From assembly GCF_921293095.1 (NCBI RefSeq), contig NC_060257.1:54100968-54164967 (forward strand): DNA of 64,000 nt, given 5' to 3'. Shown here in pieces: positions 34,394 through 44,375 of this stretch. The DNA comes from Ischnura elegans (lineage: Eukaryota > Arthropoda > Insecta > Odonata > Coenagrionidae). Numbering within the stretch: position 1 is the stretch's first letter; each line of letters begins with the position of its first letter. The position numbers were made by a program, and so were the translations under genes. The notes under the pieces are model-generated. The model ran no database searches and was not told where the DNA came from. It saw only the letters and a list, made by a program, of their open reading frames with translations.

Positions 34394-35035
34394 CTCCATG
34401 CTTCTGCGTTTCACCGCGTGGATTTTCTTTGCGACGACAGTTTCTCCGGTATTCCAACCGGCGTCTTCAGGTCGATGTAGTGATTCAATTTTTGGTGACT
34501 TACATAGCACATTCTTGGCGCCAATTTTTCATGCTGGATGCTGACTGGTCCACCTCCTTTTTTCTCGTATGACCCTCTTCCACGAGTTGTGGAGAGGGTA
34601 GCCGTCTTCTCAATTCATGTTTTCGGGTGTCTTGAATATTTCGATAGCCTCCTTTATTAGCCTGGGATAATATCTATTTTTCTTTTGCATCAACTGTTGC
34701 TTCGTCAAACGGTATCTGGTGTCCGGGTTCACTCCCTGCATACTCCGCAATGCCGGAGAGCTGAAATTGCTTATTTCTTGTGGCTCTTCTGTGTTCCTGG
34801 ATGCGCACTTTCATTGATCTATACGTCTCTCCTATGTAGTCTTTTCCACATTAACATGGTACCTTATAGACACCTTCTTGGATGCCGTGCGGCAAAACGT
34901 CTTTTGGACCCGGTAGGACATCTCCAATCTTCGTGACACAAGTGAATCTTGTTACGACGTTGTGCTGTCCAGACGCAGAAACCCAGAAGCATGGAGACGT
35001 CATCTAGACAACGCCGCGGAAAAATACACATCAAT
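34394..35035 (-). mobile_element. Truncated PLE of a second family
   Basis: 642 bp flanked by a perfect 15-bp duplication ATCGGAAAGGTTCGT (34,379-34,393 and 35,036-35,050). The minus strand encodes the end of a GIY-YIG domain with stops: GVYKVPC, DYIGETYRSMKVRIQEHRRA, RYYPRLIKEAIEIFK. As in the first PLE, the 5' end is an inverted copy of the terminus (CGTCTCCATGCTTCTG on one side, its complement on the other), and ACGCCGCGGAAA recurs at the terminus. The 15-bp duplication and inverted end show it inserted already truncated. Confidence 0.85.
34433..34470 (-). ncRNA. Hammerhead-ribozyme-like core, second PLE
   Basis: Minus strand: CTGAAGA, stem CCGGT/ACCGG with loop, then GAAAC-TGTC-GTC. Stem II sequence differs from the first PLE while pairing and core are kept, which supports a structured RNA rather than chance. 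Confidence 0.5.
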
Positions 35036-35267
35036 ATCGGAAAGGTTCGTTGTTGGCTGAATAATTCGGACAATATATGAGCCAGAGAATAGAAAAGTCG
35101 AGGTAAACATTAACTTTGAAGACGTCGCTATTTATTTTTAAGTGCTTTTAAATACGAATAAATTTACTCACTTGATAATTAAACGCGATGATATGTGTGT
35201 TTTTACCGACGTCATGATTCCGTGGATGTCCAATGGCAGGATCTGAAAAGTTGGTTTATTATTTTAG

Positions 35268-35571
35268 CAGTGACGCAGTGAGGGGGGAGGGGTTTGGAGG
35301 ATAAATCCCGCCCCAGAGCTCAGAGAAATTTTTAAGTTTATTCCATTTCACTTAATTGGAATGAAATTACTAATGAGTAGTGTAAGGATTAATAAAATAA
35401 CCCTCAGGAAGCCGTAAAACTCACCATTTTGAACCATTTATTTCAAAATTCCGCAATTTATTAATACCGCATATACCGCTTATCCTGGTAGGTATTCCAT
35501 ACCCCACACAACCCGGTTTATAGTTGCGCCTAAACCCTCTCCAACCATAATTCCTAGCTGTGCCCCAGGGT
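35268..35571. mobile_element. GC-ended MITE
   Basis: Opens GTGACGCAGTGAGGGGGG and ends in CCTAGCTGTGCC, interior shared with 14,752-15,060. Confidence 0.5.
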
Positions 35572-35835
35572 AAGAAAAGTTTTTTCCGACTAGCTCGCAG
35601 GATATATGAGGGATGTTGGCAGGAGGTTTTCGTGAAGACGGTTTCAAATTCTCTGTCGAAACTGTGGAATGCAGAGATTGTAGGACAAATAGCCTTAAAT
35701 CAAGAAAAAAGAAGGAAGTGAAGGTTTAAATTCACTAATAGTGGTTGAAAATATATTTGGGATGTTAAGGAAGAAATATGTTTGACGAATGAATTCAGGA
35801 AAGACAAGTTTGGCCTCATTATGGTTCGAGACAGA

Positions 35836-35881
35836 AAAAATTCACGACGAAGGTGCTTTAGCAGCTTCGTCGTGAATTTTT
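35836..35881. repeat. Perfect 17-bp stem-loop
   Basis: AAAAATTCACGACGAAG and its exact complement flank a 12-base loop; pairing partly extends outward. Confidence 0.8.
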
Positions 35882-36059
35882 CGTGTCGTGAAAGTTTTTA
35901 GCAGCTAGACTGTGCATGTGTGCCAAAATTTCAATACTTATTTGAAATAGCCTACTTATTGCATTCCTAAATTTCACGAATAAAAAAATATCTTGTTTAA
36001 ATAATATATTTGTGTTACAATAAAAAAATTCTTTGTAATTCTGATTCCGCTACCGAAGA

Positions 36060-37075
36060 AGAAGAAAGAATACGGAATTTATCGGACAATTAGCCTGATA
36101 TCACACGCGGTGACAGTAGTACTGACGATATTAACAGACGAATGAAGGCGAGGGCAAACAAGTATTTGGGCAAAGATCAATTTGGTTTTAGGAAAGGAAA
36201 GTCAACTCGTAATGCAAGGGCATACCCAGGATCAAAACTAGAGGAGTCGGGGGGAGGGGAGGGGAGATGGGGAGCAAGCCTTGGTGATTTAAGCTGTAAC
36301 ATTTTAGCGTGGAAAAGGGAAATGAAACCAACATTTTAAGAAAGTAGAACAGCGCTTTATTAGTATTAAAAATTAATTGCTTGAAAAAATATTTTTATTT
36401 TAGTTACATGTCTTAATAACATCATTTTTCTTGGGTTTAAAGAAAACTTGTTCAAAAATTACGTTTTAATCCAGTCTGATTTTCGTTAAAGAAGCTAGGA
36501 ATTTTTTCTTCTGTGGGCAGGAGGGCAGCTGCCTCATTCTGCCTCCTACTGGGTGCAATAGCGATAATGAGGTCGCTGGTGGAGAGGAACAATATGACCA
36601 GGACGTGAGTGCCTGCTTCATGAATTTTGATAAAGTAGTTGATAGAGTGGATTAAGTAAAGTTAAATGACATCGTGAAGAAAATAGGTGTAGGTTGGGAA
36701 GATAGGCAACTCATTCGTAATCCGTATAGGGCCCAGACTGCACAAGTGAGGGTAGCGGACGGAGAATCTGGGTGGGCAAGCATTGGCCGAGGAGTGAGGC
36801 AAGGCTGTTTTGCATTTCCTCTGATTTTTAACTTTTACGCTGAGAAGATGGTAAGAGAAGGGTGGGATGAGTTGGAAGCTGGGTGGAATGATGTTTAAAT
36901 CGGTGTGGTTCGCGGATGATCAGGTGTTGATTGGCCAGTCAGCGAGGAGGCTGCAGGGTCTATAGAGCTATAGTGGATGCGTTAGACGAGCGTTGCGTGG
37001 AGTGTGGGATGAAGATTAATCACGAGGAGACCATGGTTATGCGGTTTTGTAAAGCATCGCGGGCGAGGACGGTCG
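36060..37075 (+). pseudogene. Non-LTR reverse transcriptase, broken by MITEs
   Basis: Plus-strand RT blocks in order: YRTISLISH, LGKDQFGFRKGKSTRNA (36,165-36,215), then after a MITE: CFMNFDKVVDRVD, IGRGVRQGCFAFPLIFNFYAE (~36,790) and SVWFADDQVLI (FADD, ~36,905), then ERCVECGMKINHEET (~36,990). This matches the fingers-palm of a non-LTR RT. A stop (D*V), a frameshift near 36,955 and two MITE insertions make it dead. The clade cannot be assigned by eye. Confidence 0.75.
36224..36555. mobile_element. MITE inserted in the non-LTR RT
   Basis: Begins GGCATACCCAGGATCAAAAC and ends CCTACTGGGTGCAATAGC; same family as 8,051-8,290. It interrupts the RT between the FGFRKGK block and the FDKVVDRVD block. 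Confidence 0.65.
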
Positions 37076-37370
37076 TGCCTAGGATCAAAATTAGGGGGCA
37101 GGGGGGGGAAAAGCCATGGTCGTTCAAGTTGTTACTTTTTAGCGTGGAAACAAACATTTTAAGGACATTATAACAGCTCTTTACTAGTTTTCAGATTTAT
37201 GTTCTTGAAAAAATTTTTAGTCACATGACGTAATATACTAATATGATTTTTCGTGGGTTTAAAGAATATTTGTTGAAATCGTTTATCGTTTCAATCCAGT
37301 CTTGATTTTCCTGAAAGACTCTTGTGATTTTTGCTTCTGGGGCAAGGCAGCTGCTCCCTCCTCCCTCCTG
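37076..37370. mobile_element. Second MITE abutting the non-LTR RT
   Basis: Starts GTGCCTAGGATCAAAATTAG and runs to a C-rich end near 37,370; the same family as 36,224-36,555 in the same orientation. Confidence 0.55.
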
Positions 37371-37815
37371 CGTTCATGAACAGGAATGAGCTTATACGAG
37401 AGGATCGTAGGTAATCATGCACTCGAACACTGTCGATCATTTTCGCCCATCGTAAAGCTATAAAATCTTTAGACAGACTTTTAACTTCGTCAATATTATC
37501 TTGGATGTTATATTCATCATTTACTATCGCTTAGACGGGTTTATTTTCCATAGATACTAGTCTCTTTAGAGAATAGGGTGGTTTCCTATTATTTCTTTAT
37601 TGCCTACGCCACGCCACGCCGAAATTTCCAATTTTTCTTTCTTCACTGTTCCCAGCCTTAAGGCTGTCTACAGTACATTTCAGTTATTCATTTCTGGTAA
37701 TAATTAATCAGTTAAGTCACAGTGTTCAATTTGGGATTAAAGGGGAGGGGATGTGATGAGGGACTAAAGCGTATTTCGTGGTTTCATGTTTACTAATATC
37801 ATCAGGGGAGTAATT

Positions 37816-38895
37816 TCAGAGATTCTGAAGCAGTTCGTTTCCGGTGTTTTCTAATGAGCGCTCGCATTTTGGAAGATACGCTTTTGATTCTGTTGAGATC
37901 GGAACGATTTTAAGATCCTTCCGTAAATCCTTGTTCCGTATAAACCAAGGGGCTCCTGCTAATTTTCTAATAAATTTATTCTCGGTCGTCTGAATGCGAT
38001 TGAGGTGAGTTTTAGCTGCCATGAGCCAGACAGGCGATGCATGCGACAGGAGCGGTTTCAACATCGAATTATAAAAAAGCAGCTTCGTCTTCAGCGATAA
38101 TGCTGACTTCTGGTGTAGCAGGGGGCCAAGAGAAGAAGCAGCCGCAATAGTTTTCCCTGTAGCGTAGTTAATGTGTTGCTTCCATCGCATCTGTTTGTCC
38201 AGAATAACACCGAGGAAGGTGGCTTTTTCTGCACGGGGAATTTCAGTATTGCCGTAGAAAATTGGCTCTCCTATGCCAGCTCTAGGACGGCGGGAAAACG
38301 TAACATGGACGCATTTTTTCGGATTTGCCGACAGTTTCCAAGTATCAGCCCATTCTTCGTACTCGTCTACTTGACGTTGAAGCATTTCAGATGTCGTTCT
38401 AGGGTTTGAACCCTGGGCAATAAAGGTGGTATCGTCTGCATAGAGATAGGTTGAGGCGCCTGGAATGGAAGGGAGATCATTTATGAATAGATTAAAAAGG
38501 GTTGGAGAAAGGATATCTCCTTGAGGAACGCCGGAGGAGATGGGAGCGGTATCGGAAAAGGAGGAGTTGAATTGGACATAGAAGGTTCGGTCAGATGTGA
38601 AGGATTGGATCAGTTTTTGAAGGTAGATAGGAATGGGAAGGGAAGACAGTTTCAGGATAAGGCCCAGAGTCCAAACCCTGTCAAATGCAGCGTCGAGATC
38701 GAGGAAGACTGCTTGGGTAATCCAGCGATGATTGAATCCTCCAATGATCGTCTCAGTCAGGCGAAGTATCTGATGAACTGTGGAAGTGTGGCGCCGAAAT
38801 CCAGCCTGATCTGGTCTGATGCAATTATGAAGGGATAGGTGGGATTGGATTCTGGTGTGAATGGCAGTTTCAAAAAGTTTAGATAAGCATCTCAT
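37816..38895 (-). CDS. jockey-like non-LTR reverse transcriptase, 5'-truncated
   Basis: 359-codon open frame encoding most of an RT: LSKLFETAIHTRI, QAGFRRHTSTVHQILRLTE, VFLDLDAAFDRVW (motif A, FLDLxxAFD), SSGVPQGDILSPTLFNLFIND (motif B), TYLYADDT (catalytic YADD), FLGVILDKQMRWKQHI, then the C-terminal connection to about NELLQNL. This motif wording is characteristic of the jockey clade. The endonuclease and ORF1 are missing; the 5' end abuts gypsy-like sequence at about 38,886-38,895. It is open over its whole length, so relatively young. An AATAAAG near 37,595 on this strand may mark its 3' end. Confidence 0.85.
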   Translation of the reverse strand: MRCLSKLFETAIHTRIQSHLSLHNCIRPDQAGFRRHTSTVHQILRLTETIIGGFNHRWITQAVFLDLDAAFDRVWTLGLILKLSSLPIPIYLQKLIQSFTSDRTFYVQFNSSFSDTAPISSGVPQGDILSPTLFNLFINDLPSIPGASTYLYADDTTFIAQGSNPRTTSEMLQRQVDEYEEWADTWKLSANPKKCVHVTFSRRPRAGIGEPIFYGNTEIPRAEKATFLGVILDKQMRWKQHINYATGKTIAAASSLGPLLHQKSALSLKTKLLFYNSMLKPLLSHASPVWLMAAKTHLNRIQTTENKFIRKLAGAPWFIRNKDLRKDLKIVPISTESKAYLPKCERSLENTGNELLQNL

Positions 38896-39575
38896 CAGTG
38901 CTAGGGAGAGGGTAAATCTGCCTCATACTCTGCAGATTGACAGTCGTGCTGTAATCACCAAAAATTGTTATGGAATTGTCCCGCTTGACGACATTGACAG
39001 CGGGTGTCGCCCATTCAGAGTAGTCCACTCTCTCCAAAATCCCCTTGGCCACCATTCTGTCAAGCATTTCGTTTACCCTCTCTATTAATGCAAGGGGAAC
39101 TGGTCTTGCTCGACGGAAAATAGCTTGTTCCCCTCCCTTAATTGCACTCGTGCTGGGGGTCCGGTGTACTTTCCTAAGTTGCACTGAAACACATCTTGAA
39201 ACTCCTGCAATGGAGGAGGTAACATGGAGGGCACAATAGCATTGAGTCCTACTAATTGCACCCCCAGAGGCGAGAACCAGTTACGAAGAAATAGGGTGAA
39301 GGACCGCTGCCTGCCATCACGATGAGCGGAAGTTTAATTTGCTTTGTGGGCCATAGGACGTTAACTTCCATTACACCCGACCCCGGTAACTGCTCCTGAG
39401 ACCAGGTGGTGAGTATCACTTTGGGTTTCTTTAGAGCTATTTGCTGGAAATTTTTCTGGTAGGTGTCATAGCCGACAATTGAAAATCCCGCTCCTGAATC
39501 TACTTCCATAGCTAACGATTTTCCCTCTACATTTAACACAACATTCACTGGCGGAGGGGCCGGGGCTGAAAGCAC
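38886..39575 (-). pseudogene. gypsy-like LTR retrotransposon fragment (protease and start of RT)
   Basis: Minus strand: an aspartic protease with MEVDSGAGFSIV (active-site DSGA) at about 39,500, then FRRARPVPLALIERVNEML, YSEWATPAVNVVKRDNSI and YPLPSTDEML, the first blocks of a Ty3/gypsy-type RT. The frame changes between the two parts and the RT stops at the jockey-like element, so this is a remnant cut by a later insertion. No LTR or integrase seen. Confidence 0.75.
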
Positions 39576-40139
39576 ATTAAATATTAGGGAATGGACCCGT
39601 TTTTGTTCTTCGCTCCCTTCCGGAAAAACCCCCTTGGCTCAATGACTGCGATTATCTAGAAAATTTTGGGGCAGATTCATGCGTTTTTCGTGATTGCGAA
39701 ACCATTAAGATTATCTACGGTGAAATAAATTGTCACAGACGAATATTATATCATTATATAAAGTGTTTAATAATAGTTTTTCAGCTCGGTATGCGATTCA
39801 TACTTTCCCAGATTTATGGTAATATTTTATATTTAGTTTCACACTGACAGACGGATTTCATTCGTGTGATTCAAGTTCATCCTAATTGCCCACAACTGTC
39901 TTTCAAATCATTATCATGAACATCGCTCAACAATAGTCCCATGATTGGTTGGACGTAGGTCTTCAATCAATTCGAGTCTCATTGTCAGTCAATGTTTTCA
40001 CTTTTATGTATTTCTTCTATTTAATATCCTTCAGTACCTGTTCCGTGTATATTATTTGAGGTCTTCCTTTTACGTTATAACCATCTGCTTGTCTCTCGAA
40101 GATACTCCCATCATGCCTCAAGATATGGCCCATTCAGTT
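39576..40139. other. Unannotated stretch before the duplicated array
   Basis: No gene, repeat or RNA recognised. Confidence 0.5.
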
Positions 40140-40639
40140 ACTTATACAAATATTCTTCCAGGTTTCATTCTTATGGAGGGTCACAATATTTACATGAAAA
40201 GATAGTCGTCGCATCACTAAGTTGTTCATTCGTAAGTCTCAAAACGTAAACTTTCTTTCTTGTTTAATGCTTATCTATTTTACAAGTTACTGTGCATAAG
40301 CGCTCGGAATCAATTTGAGAAAAAGTTGTTTTCCTTCTCGGACAGAATGAAAGTAAGTCAAAATCATATATCAAGTACAATTTGGGTATACCTAAGCTTA
40401 ATGGAAATACGAAAAATAAAACACAAGACTGCATATAGGGGTATATTTAATGAATAAAAACATAGACATTTAAAAAAATGAAGTATATATGTTCGAAGCT
40501 GACCAAAACGTTGCGAATATAAGACAAAAATTTGCCATGATTGTATAAGTAGTTCTATTTCAATTCATTTAAGCACTTTATAAGAAGGACTGAGCATGGT
40601 TACATACATATCATGGAACATGTAATTGACATACAAACG

Positions 40640-40985
40640 TAAAACTTGGCAAAAAAGCACACCTCTGCAGAAACCGTGGGCTTAGTAGTATAAAAATTAG
40701 CGGAGAATCAAAGCATAGAAAGCATAAATGGGTGGCATTAGTGATAAAAGCAATACATAGCAATGCATTTTAATATATGACAGAGCTCGCAACAGGGATA
40801 TTTTTTCAAAATATTCTCGGAATTTAATTATCATTCACGGTCAATAATGCATTGTAGGAATGAAAACCTCTCTATTTCGAAGGCCGCAGGAATTAAACAC
40901 AGCCTCTCAAGTCTTAGCAATCACACTGTTAAACGTGCACCCAAAGAAACATGGATAAAAATGCAGGGAGAATAATCTAAACTAG
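40640..40985. repeat. Conserved non-coding block, unit 1
   Basis: Highly similar to 51,715-52,040 and 60,585-60,925. Shared landmarks: AGCACACCTCTGCAG, GTAGTATAAAA, GCATAAATGGGTGGCATTAG, ATGCAGGGAGAATAATCTAA. The frame open in units 2 and 3 is shifted here, so coding is unlikely. Confidence 0.7.
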
Positions 40986-42059
40986 GCAACCCATGAAAAG
41001 ATATTGCACTTCCACCACTTTTAATATTTTGCCTGCTTATTATTATTCGTCGTATGTTGGCGGAAGCTCTTTTTTTATTGACGTGAGTAAGACATAAAAA
41101 AACACTGTTGCTGTGTAATTAGAGGCCAAGCAGTTATACCTCAGAAGCCATTAATGGTTATGTTATCATGTGATAGTGCTATTGCGAAAGGGGATCCCTA
41201 TTTCAAGCCTGGAATCACACTAAACAGTGGGAAACAGACAGGTGTTTCTTTGGTTTAGTCCTTCCTATCTATATACAGCCCTTGTGGTGACTGACTCATG
41301 GATACAAATTCCCGACCACTTCTAGAAGTGATGGAGAGCTGAAATTTGGCACGCGTGCGGGGAACCGGAAATGATCCGGAGAAAAAATCCGAAAACCGGA
41401 AGTTTCCGCCACGTGTCCTCGCTAGGACGACAAAATGGCCGAAATCGCGCTTTTTCCGGGGACCCTCTTTCGGTTTTAATTTTACTGCGCGCGAACTGTG
41501 CGTGTATTACGGATCGTTAATGCTTTTTTTGAAAGCTGATAAACGTGGGCACGTAATTAAGTAAATTTATTAGTTTCCATTTGAGAAAATTGCAGCCAAA
41601 ATGGCGTCCAAAAATTGATTTTTCGAAAATATTTTCATAACTTCCGCTCCCCTCGACTTAATTTCAGGTGTAAGATAACGAAAATGATTATTATATATGC
41701 TCATAACATTATTTACGAAATGAAGGTAACAATTTGTTTTCATCGTCCTTGGTTACTGAGAAAAAAATTAAAATATTCCGAAAATCACCGAAAATTACGA
41801 TTTCTAAAAGATCAACACAAGATTTTGTCTATTTCAACCTAACAGATTTCTTTCAAACTTTGAAGTTACTTACAACTATGCATTGTCTTTCAGAAAACTT
41901 AAACATTTGATAAATAATTTAATGGATTTAACCACGAAAAAATAAAAATGGCGGGCACTACTCACTTTTTTCAGGGACTGGTTTGCTTTTTATTGTATTA
42001 CTCTCGAAATATGGTTGTCATAGGGCACACTTCTTTTAGACATGACAGTAAATAAATGT

Positions 42060-43020
42060 CACCATATAGTATCGTCATCTTTAAACCCCCTGAAACCCCA
42101 TAAAAAATTAAAATTTCCATATAAGTAGCCTTTTCGGGTACTTTTCGTCCCAATTCCGCCGCTTTTCCAATCCTTACCACTCATCGCTACGGAATTGATG
42201 TGGACGATTGATGACCGCTGGCAGTAAAAACATATAAACCCCCGGTAAACCCACATACACCCCCCACCCCCAAAAAATAAAATTTTGCATAATAGTCTAC
42301 TTTTTGGGTACTTTTCGTGACTATTCCACCGCCCCCAACGACTCATCCCCACGGAACTTATGTGAACGGATGGTGACCGCCAGGAGTACACACTTTAAAA
42401 CCCCCGGTATCCCCCTGAAATCCCCCCCAAATGTAAAATGTGTCATTTAGCCTCCTATTGGAGAACTTCTCGAAAACATTACGCCGCACTACCCGTCCCC
42501 TCTGAGCTCTAGATCCGGAATATTTGGTGAGGGCAAGCCACCGTAAACCATACAGGAAAAAATACCAGAAAACCCCAGATCACCTCCTGGAACATCGCCG
42601 AAAAAAAAAAAAAATTTTAAAGTCGCCTTTCCGAATAGTTTTCGTCACAATTTAACCGGTGCCCCTACCACCTATTAAAACCCCCGATAACCCCGTGAAA
42701 CCTCCCAAAATAAATCGCCTCTCCAGGTAAAAGAATCGTCAGACCACTGTTCTGGACCCCTAGGACATATCGGCACGGAATTTATGAGAACGATTTGTGA
42801 CCACTGGTTTAACACAAGTATAAAACCCCCGGTAGTCCGTTGGAACCCCCCGCAAAAAATGAAAAACTTGCCATTAAGTCTTCTTCTATGGGTACTTGTC
42901 GCTACTATCACTCCGCTTTGCACTACCCTTTACAATCATCGCTACGTGATCACTGTGGACGATTAGTGACCTCATGCATAACACATTAAAACCCCCGAAT
43001 CCCCCTGGGAACCCCTCTTG
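42060..43020. repeat. Degenerate tandem array, ~150-bp unit
   Basis: A landmark like AAACCCCCGGTA recurs at about 42,083, 42,236, 42,397, 42,569, 42,677, 42,822 and 42,988 (spacing 108-172), each followed by A-rich sequence, GGTACTTTTCG, a CCACTCATCGCTACGG-like block and GTGACCGCTGG-like block. About seven strongly diverged units. Confidence 0.75.
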
Positions 43021-43039
43021 GTGGAGAAGAGCATTAATG

Positions 43040-43455
43040 AGGACTAAGCGGAGCAGCCGCGGGGGGCTCCTCAACCCCAAGGCGGCGAAGCCGCCCCACA
43101 GCGAGGAACGGCGGAGCCGTTTCGAGGAGTAACTGGCGTAGGCGAGGAGGAGCTTCCGTAACCCTCGGGCGACGAAGCCGCCCCGGTGTTCAAGCGGCGC
43201 AGCCGCTGTAGACTCCCCCATCTCAACTCACATTCAACCCCTGGGCGGCGAAGCCGCCCTACAGCGAGGAACGGCGAAGCCGTTTCGAGGAATGAGTGGG
43301 GCGCCTCCCTTCCCCTTGGCCGGCGAAGCCGGCCCCTAGCTGAGGTGAGATTATTCGAACTTTAAAAGTCTTCGAGCGGCCACAAATGTAGACGGCGAAG
43401 CCGGAACCGGAGTTTTTAAGGGGCGGAGCCCCTTAACGAGCGCGCGGAGCGTGCG
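43040..43455. repeat. Cluster of GC-rich perfect hairpins
   Basis: Roughly nine short palindromes in 400 bp, most with stem-GAA/GGA-stem form: GGCGGCGAAGCCGCC at 43,081 and 43,244, ACGGCGGAGCCGT near 43,108, GGCCGGCGAAGCCGGCC near 43,319, AAGGGGCGGAGCCCCTT near 43,418. Composition contrasts sharply with the AT-rich surroundings. It ends exactly at the insertion border. Confidence 0.85.
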
Positions 43456-44375
43456 AGTTATGGATCTAAAGGGTTCTGAAACCTTATTTTGAAGTTTAGA
43501 ATAAAAAATGTATGGAGTCGATGTAAGTCAAGGAAGTAATCGGCAGAAAAATATCGTATATTCTAAGTCAAATAAATTGGTAAATTGTGTAATATGAGAT
43601 TGTATTTTTCGTTAGAAATCGTTGATTCTATGTTTATAATTATACCTAACTTATGTTTCTGTATGTGCAGTTTTAACATGTGAGCCGAAGGAATTGAAAA
43701 AAAATAAATCAGTGCAAAAAATTGAATTTTTTCAAATATTAATGTCTAAAAACATGGACAAATTATAAAAATATCTAAATGGAAATATTCAAGGTATAAG
43801 AAATAGGTAGTATAATAAAATACACACTGAGTTTTCACCTTCGAAAATGAAATAGCATTCATGTCGAAACCTGGATCAGCCAAGTAAACTTTTGCGGAAC
43901 AAAAATCTCAGTGTATTTTTTATTGTGTTTTCTGTCACCAAATTCCACCAAAAATAGCCATCCTGCTTTAAGTTGTAAACGAAATAAATTTTAGTCTTTC
44001 TTTTTGCAACCAAATTAGTGTGGCCACCTTTACAATTTTATTTGAATGAGGTTCCAGATTAGATAAGACGATTGTAAGTGAACGCAGAGGGATCTGTTTA
44101 GCGGGGCGGATGTAACTATTGTTTTGAGACCCCTGCACTAGAGCAAAAACGACACTGCTTCTAAATTTCTATATTTTTCACGGAAACACCACCAAATTTC
44201 TCACACGATGCAGTCACTGTAAGCCAAAATCCGACTGTTCCGGTTTTTCGCGAGCCAGTTAAGTTTTTGTAATTTCTTGACGTCACCAGAGCCATCGACA
44301 ATAACAAACGTTTCCTGATGAGACCACCTTTTCGCTCACATTGCGAATAGGGATCTCGAGATTGTGTAAAATTAA

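Larger units (their letters stand above)
29673..35242 (-). pseudogene. Third serine-protease homologue, incomplete
   Basis: Three minus-strand exons line up in order and phase with the two palindrome genes. (i) 35,242-35,172, phase 1 to 0, ending FNYQ where the others have FPYQ, but with RNHDVG instead of RIVGG. (ii) About 32,031-31,948, ICGAAMLSDEW...TTAHC with GTGAGT donor in the same phase; its acceptor AG appears mutated to AC. (iii) 29,795-29,673, GDTGGP...SWGQHC...VVYAAIAPIHK, stop TAG. The catalytic Ser is Thr, and position 226 is Val. I could not find exons for the Asp102 region, the GWG region or the 168-182 disulfide between 29,796 and 31,947. It is probably a pseudogene or an inactive homologue that lost exons. 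Confidence 0.6.
41260..43455. mobile_element. 2.2 kb non-coding insertion of unknown type
   Basis: Units 2 and 3 read straight through (GGTTTAGTTATG at about 52,328; GGTGTAGTTATGG at about 61,209) where unit 1 is split after 41,259 and resumes at 43,456. AGT flanks both sides, a possible 3-bp target duplication. Contents: a palindrome CACTTCTAGAAGTG near 41,315, an AT-rich part (41,560-42,060), a degenerate tandem array, and a GC-rich hairpin cluster. No terminal inverted repeat, poly-A tail or transposase was seen. The open frames inside are low-quality by-products of the repeats. Confidence 0.75.

Noticed and set aside
42059..43221. Minus-strand open frames of 80-111 codons in the 2.2 kb insertion as genes
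   Set aside because: They follow the tandem repeats (recurring VHINSVAMS-like phrases) with no start context or family similarity; by-products of the array.
41260..43455. Helitron assignment for the 2.2 kb insertion
   Set aside because: A terminal hairpin is present, but the 5' TC and 3' CTRR ends and A/T insertion site are not seen.
43040..43455. CRISPR array or bacterial contamination explanation for the GC repeats
   Set aside because: Repeats are self-complementary, unequal and not separated by uniform spacers, and the flanks are eukaryotic duplications on both sides.
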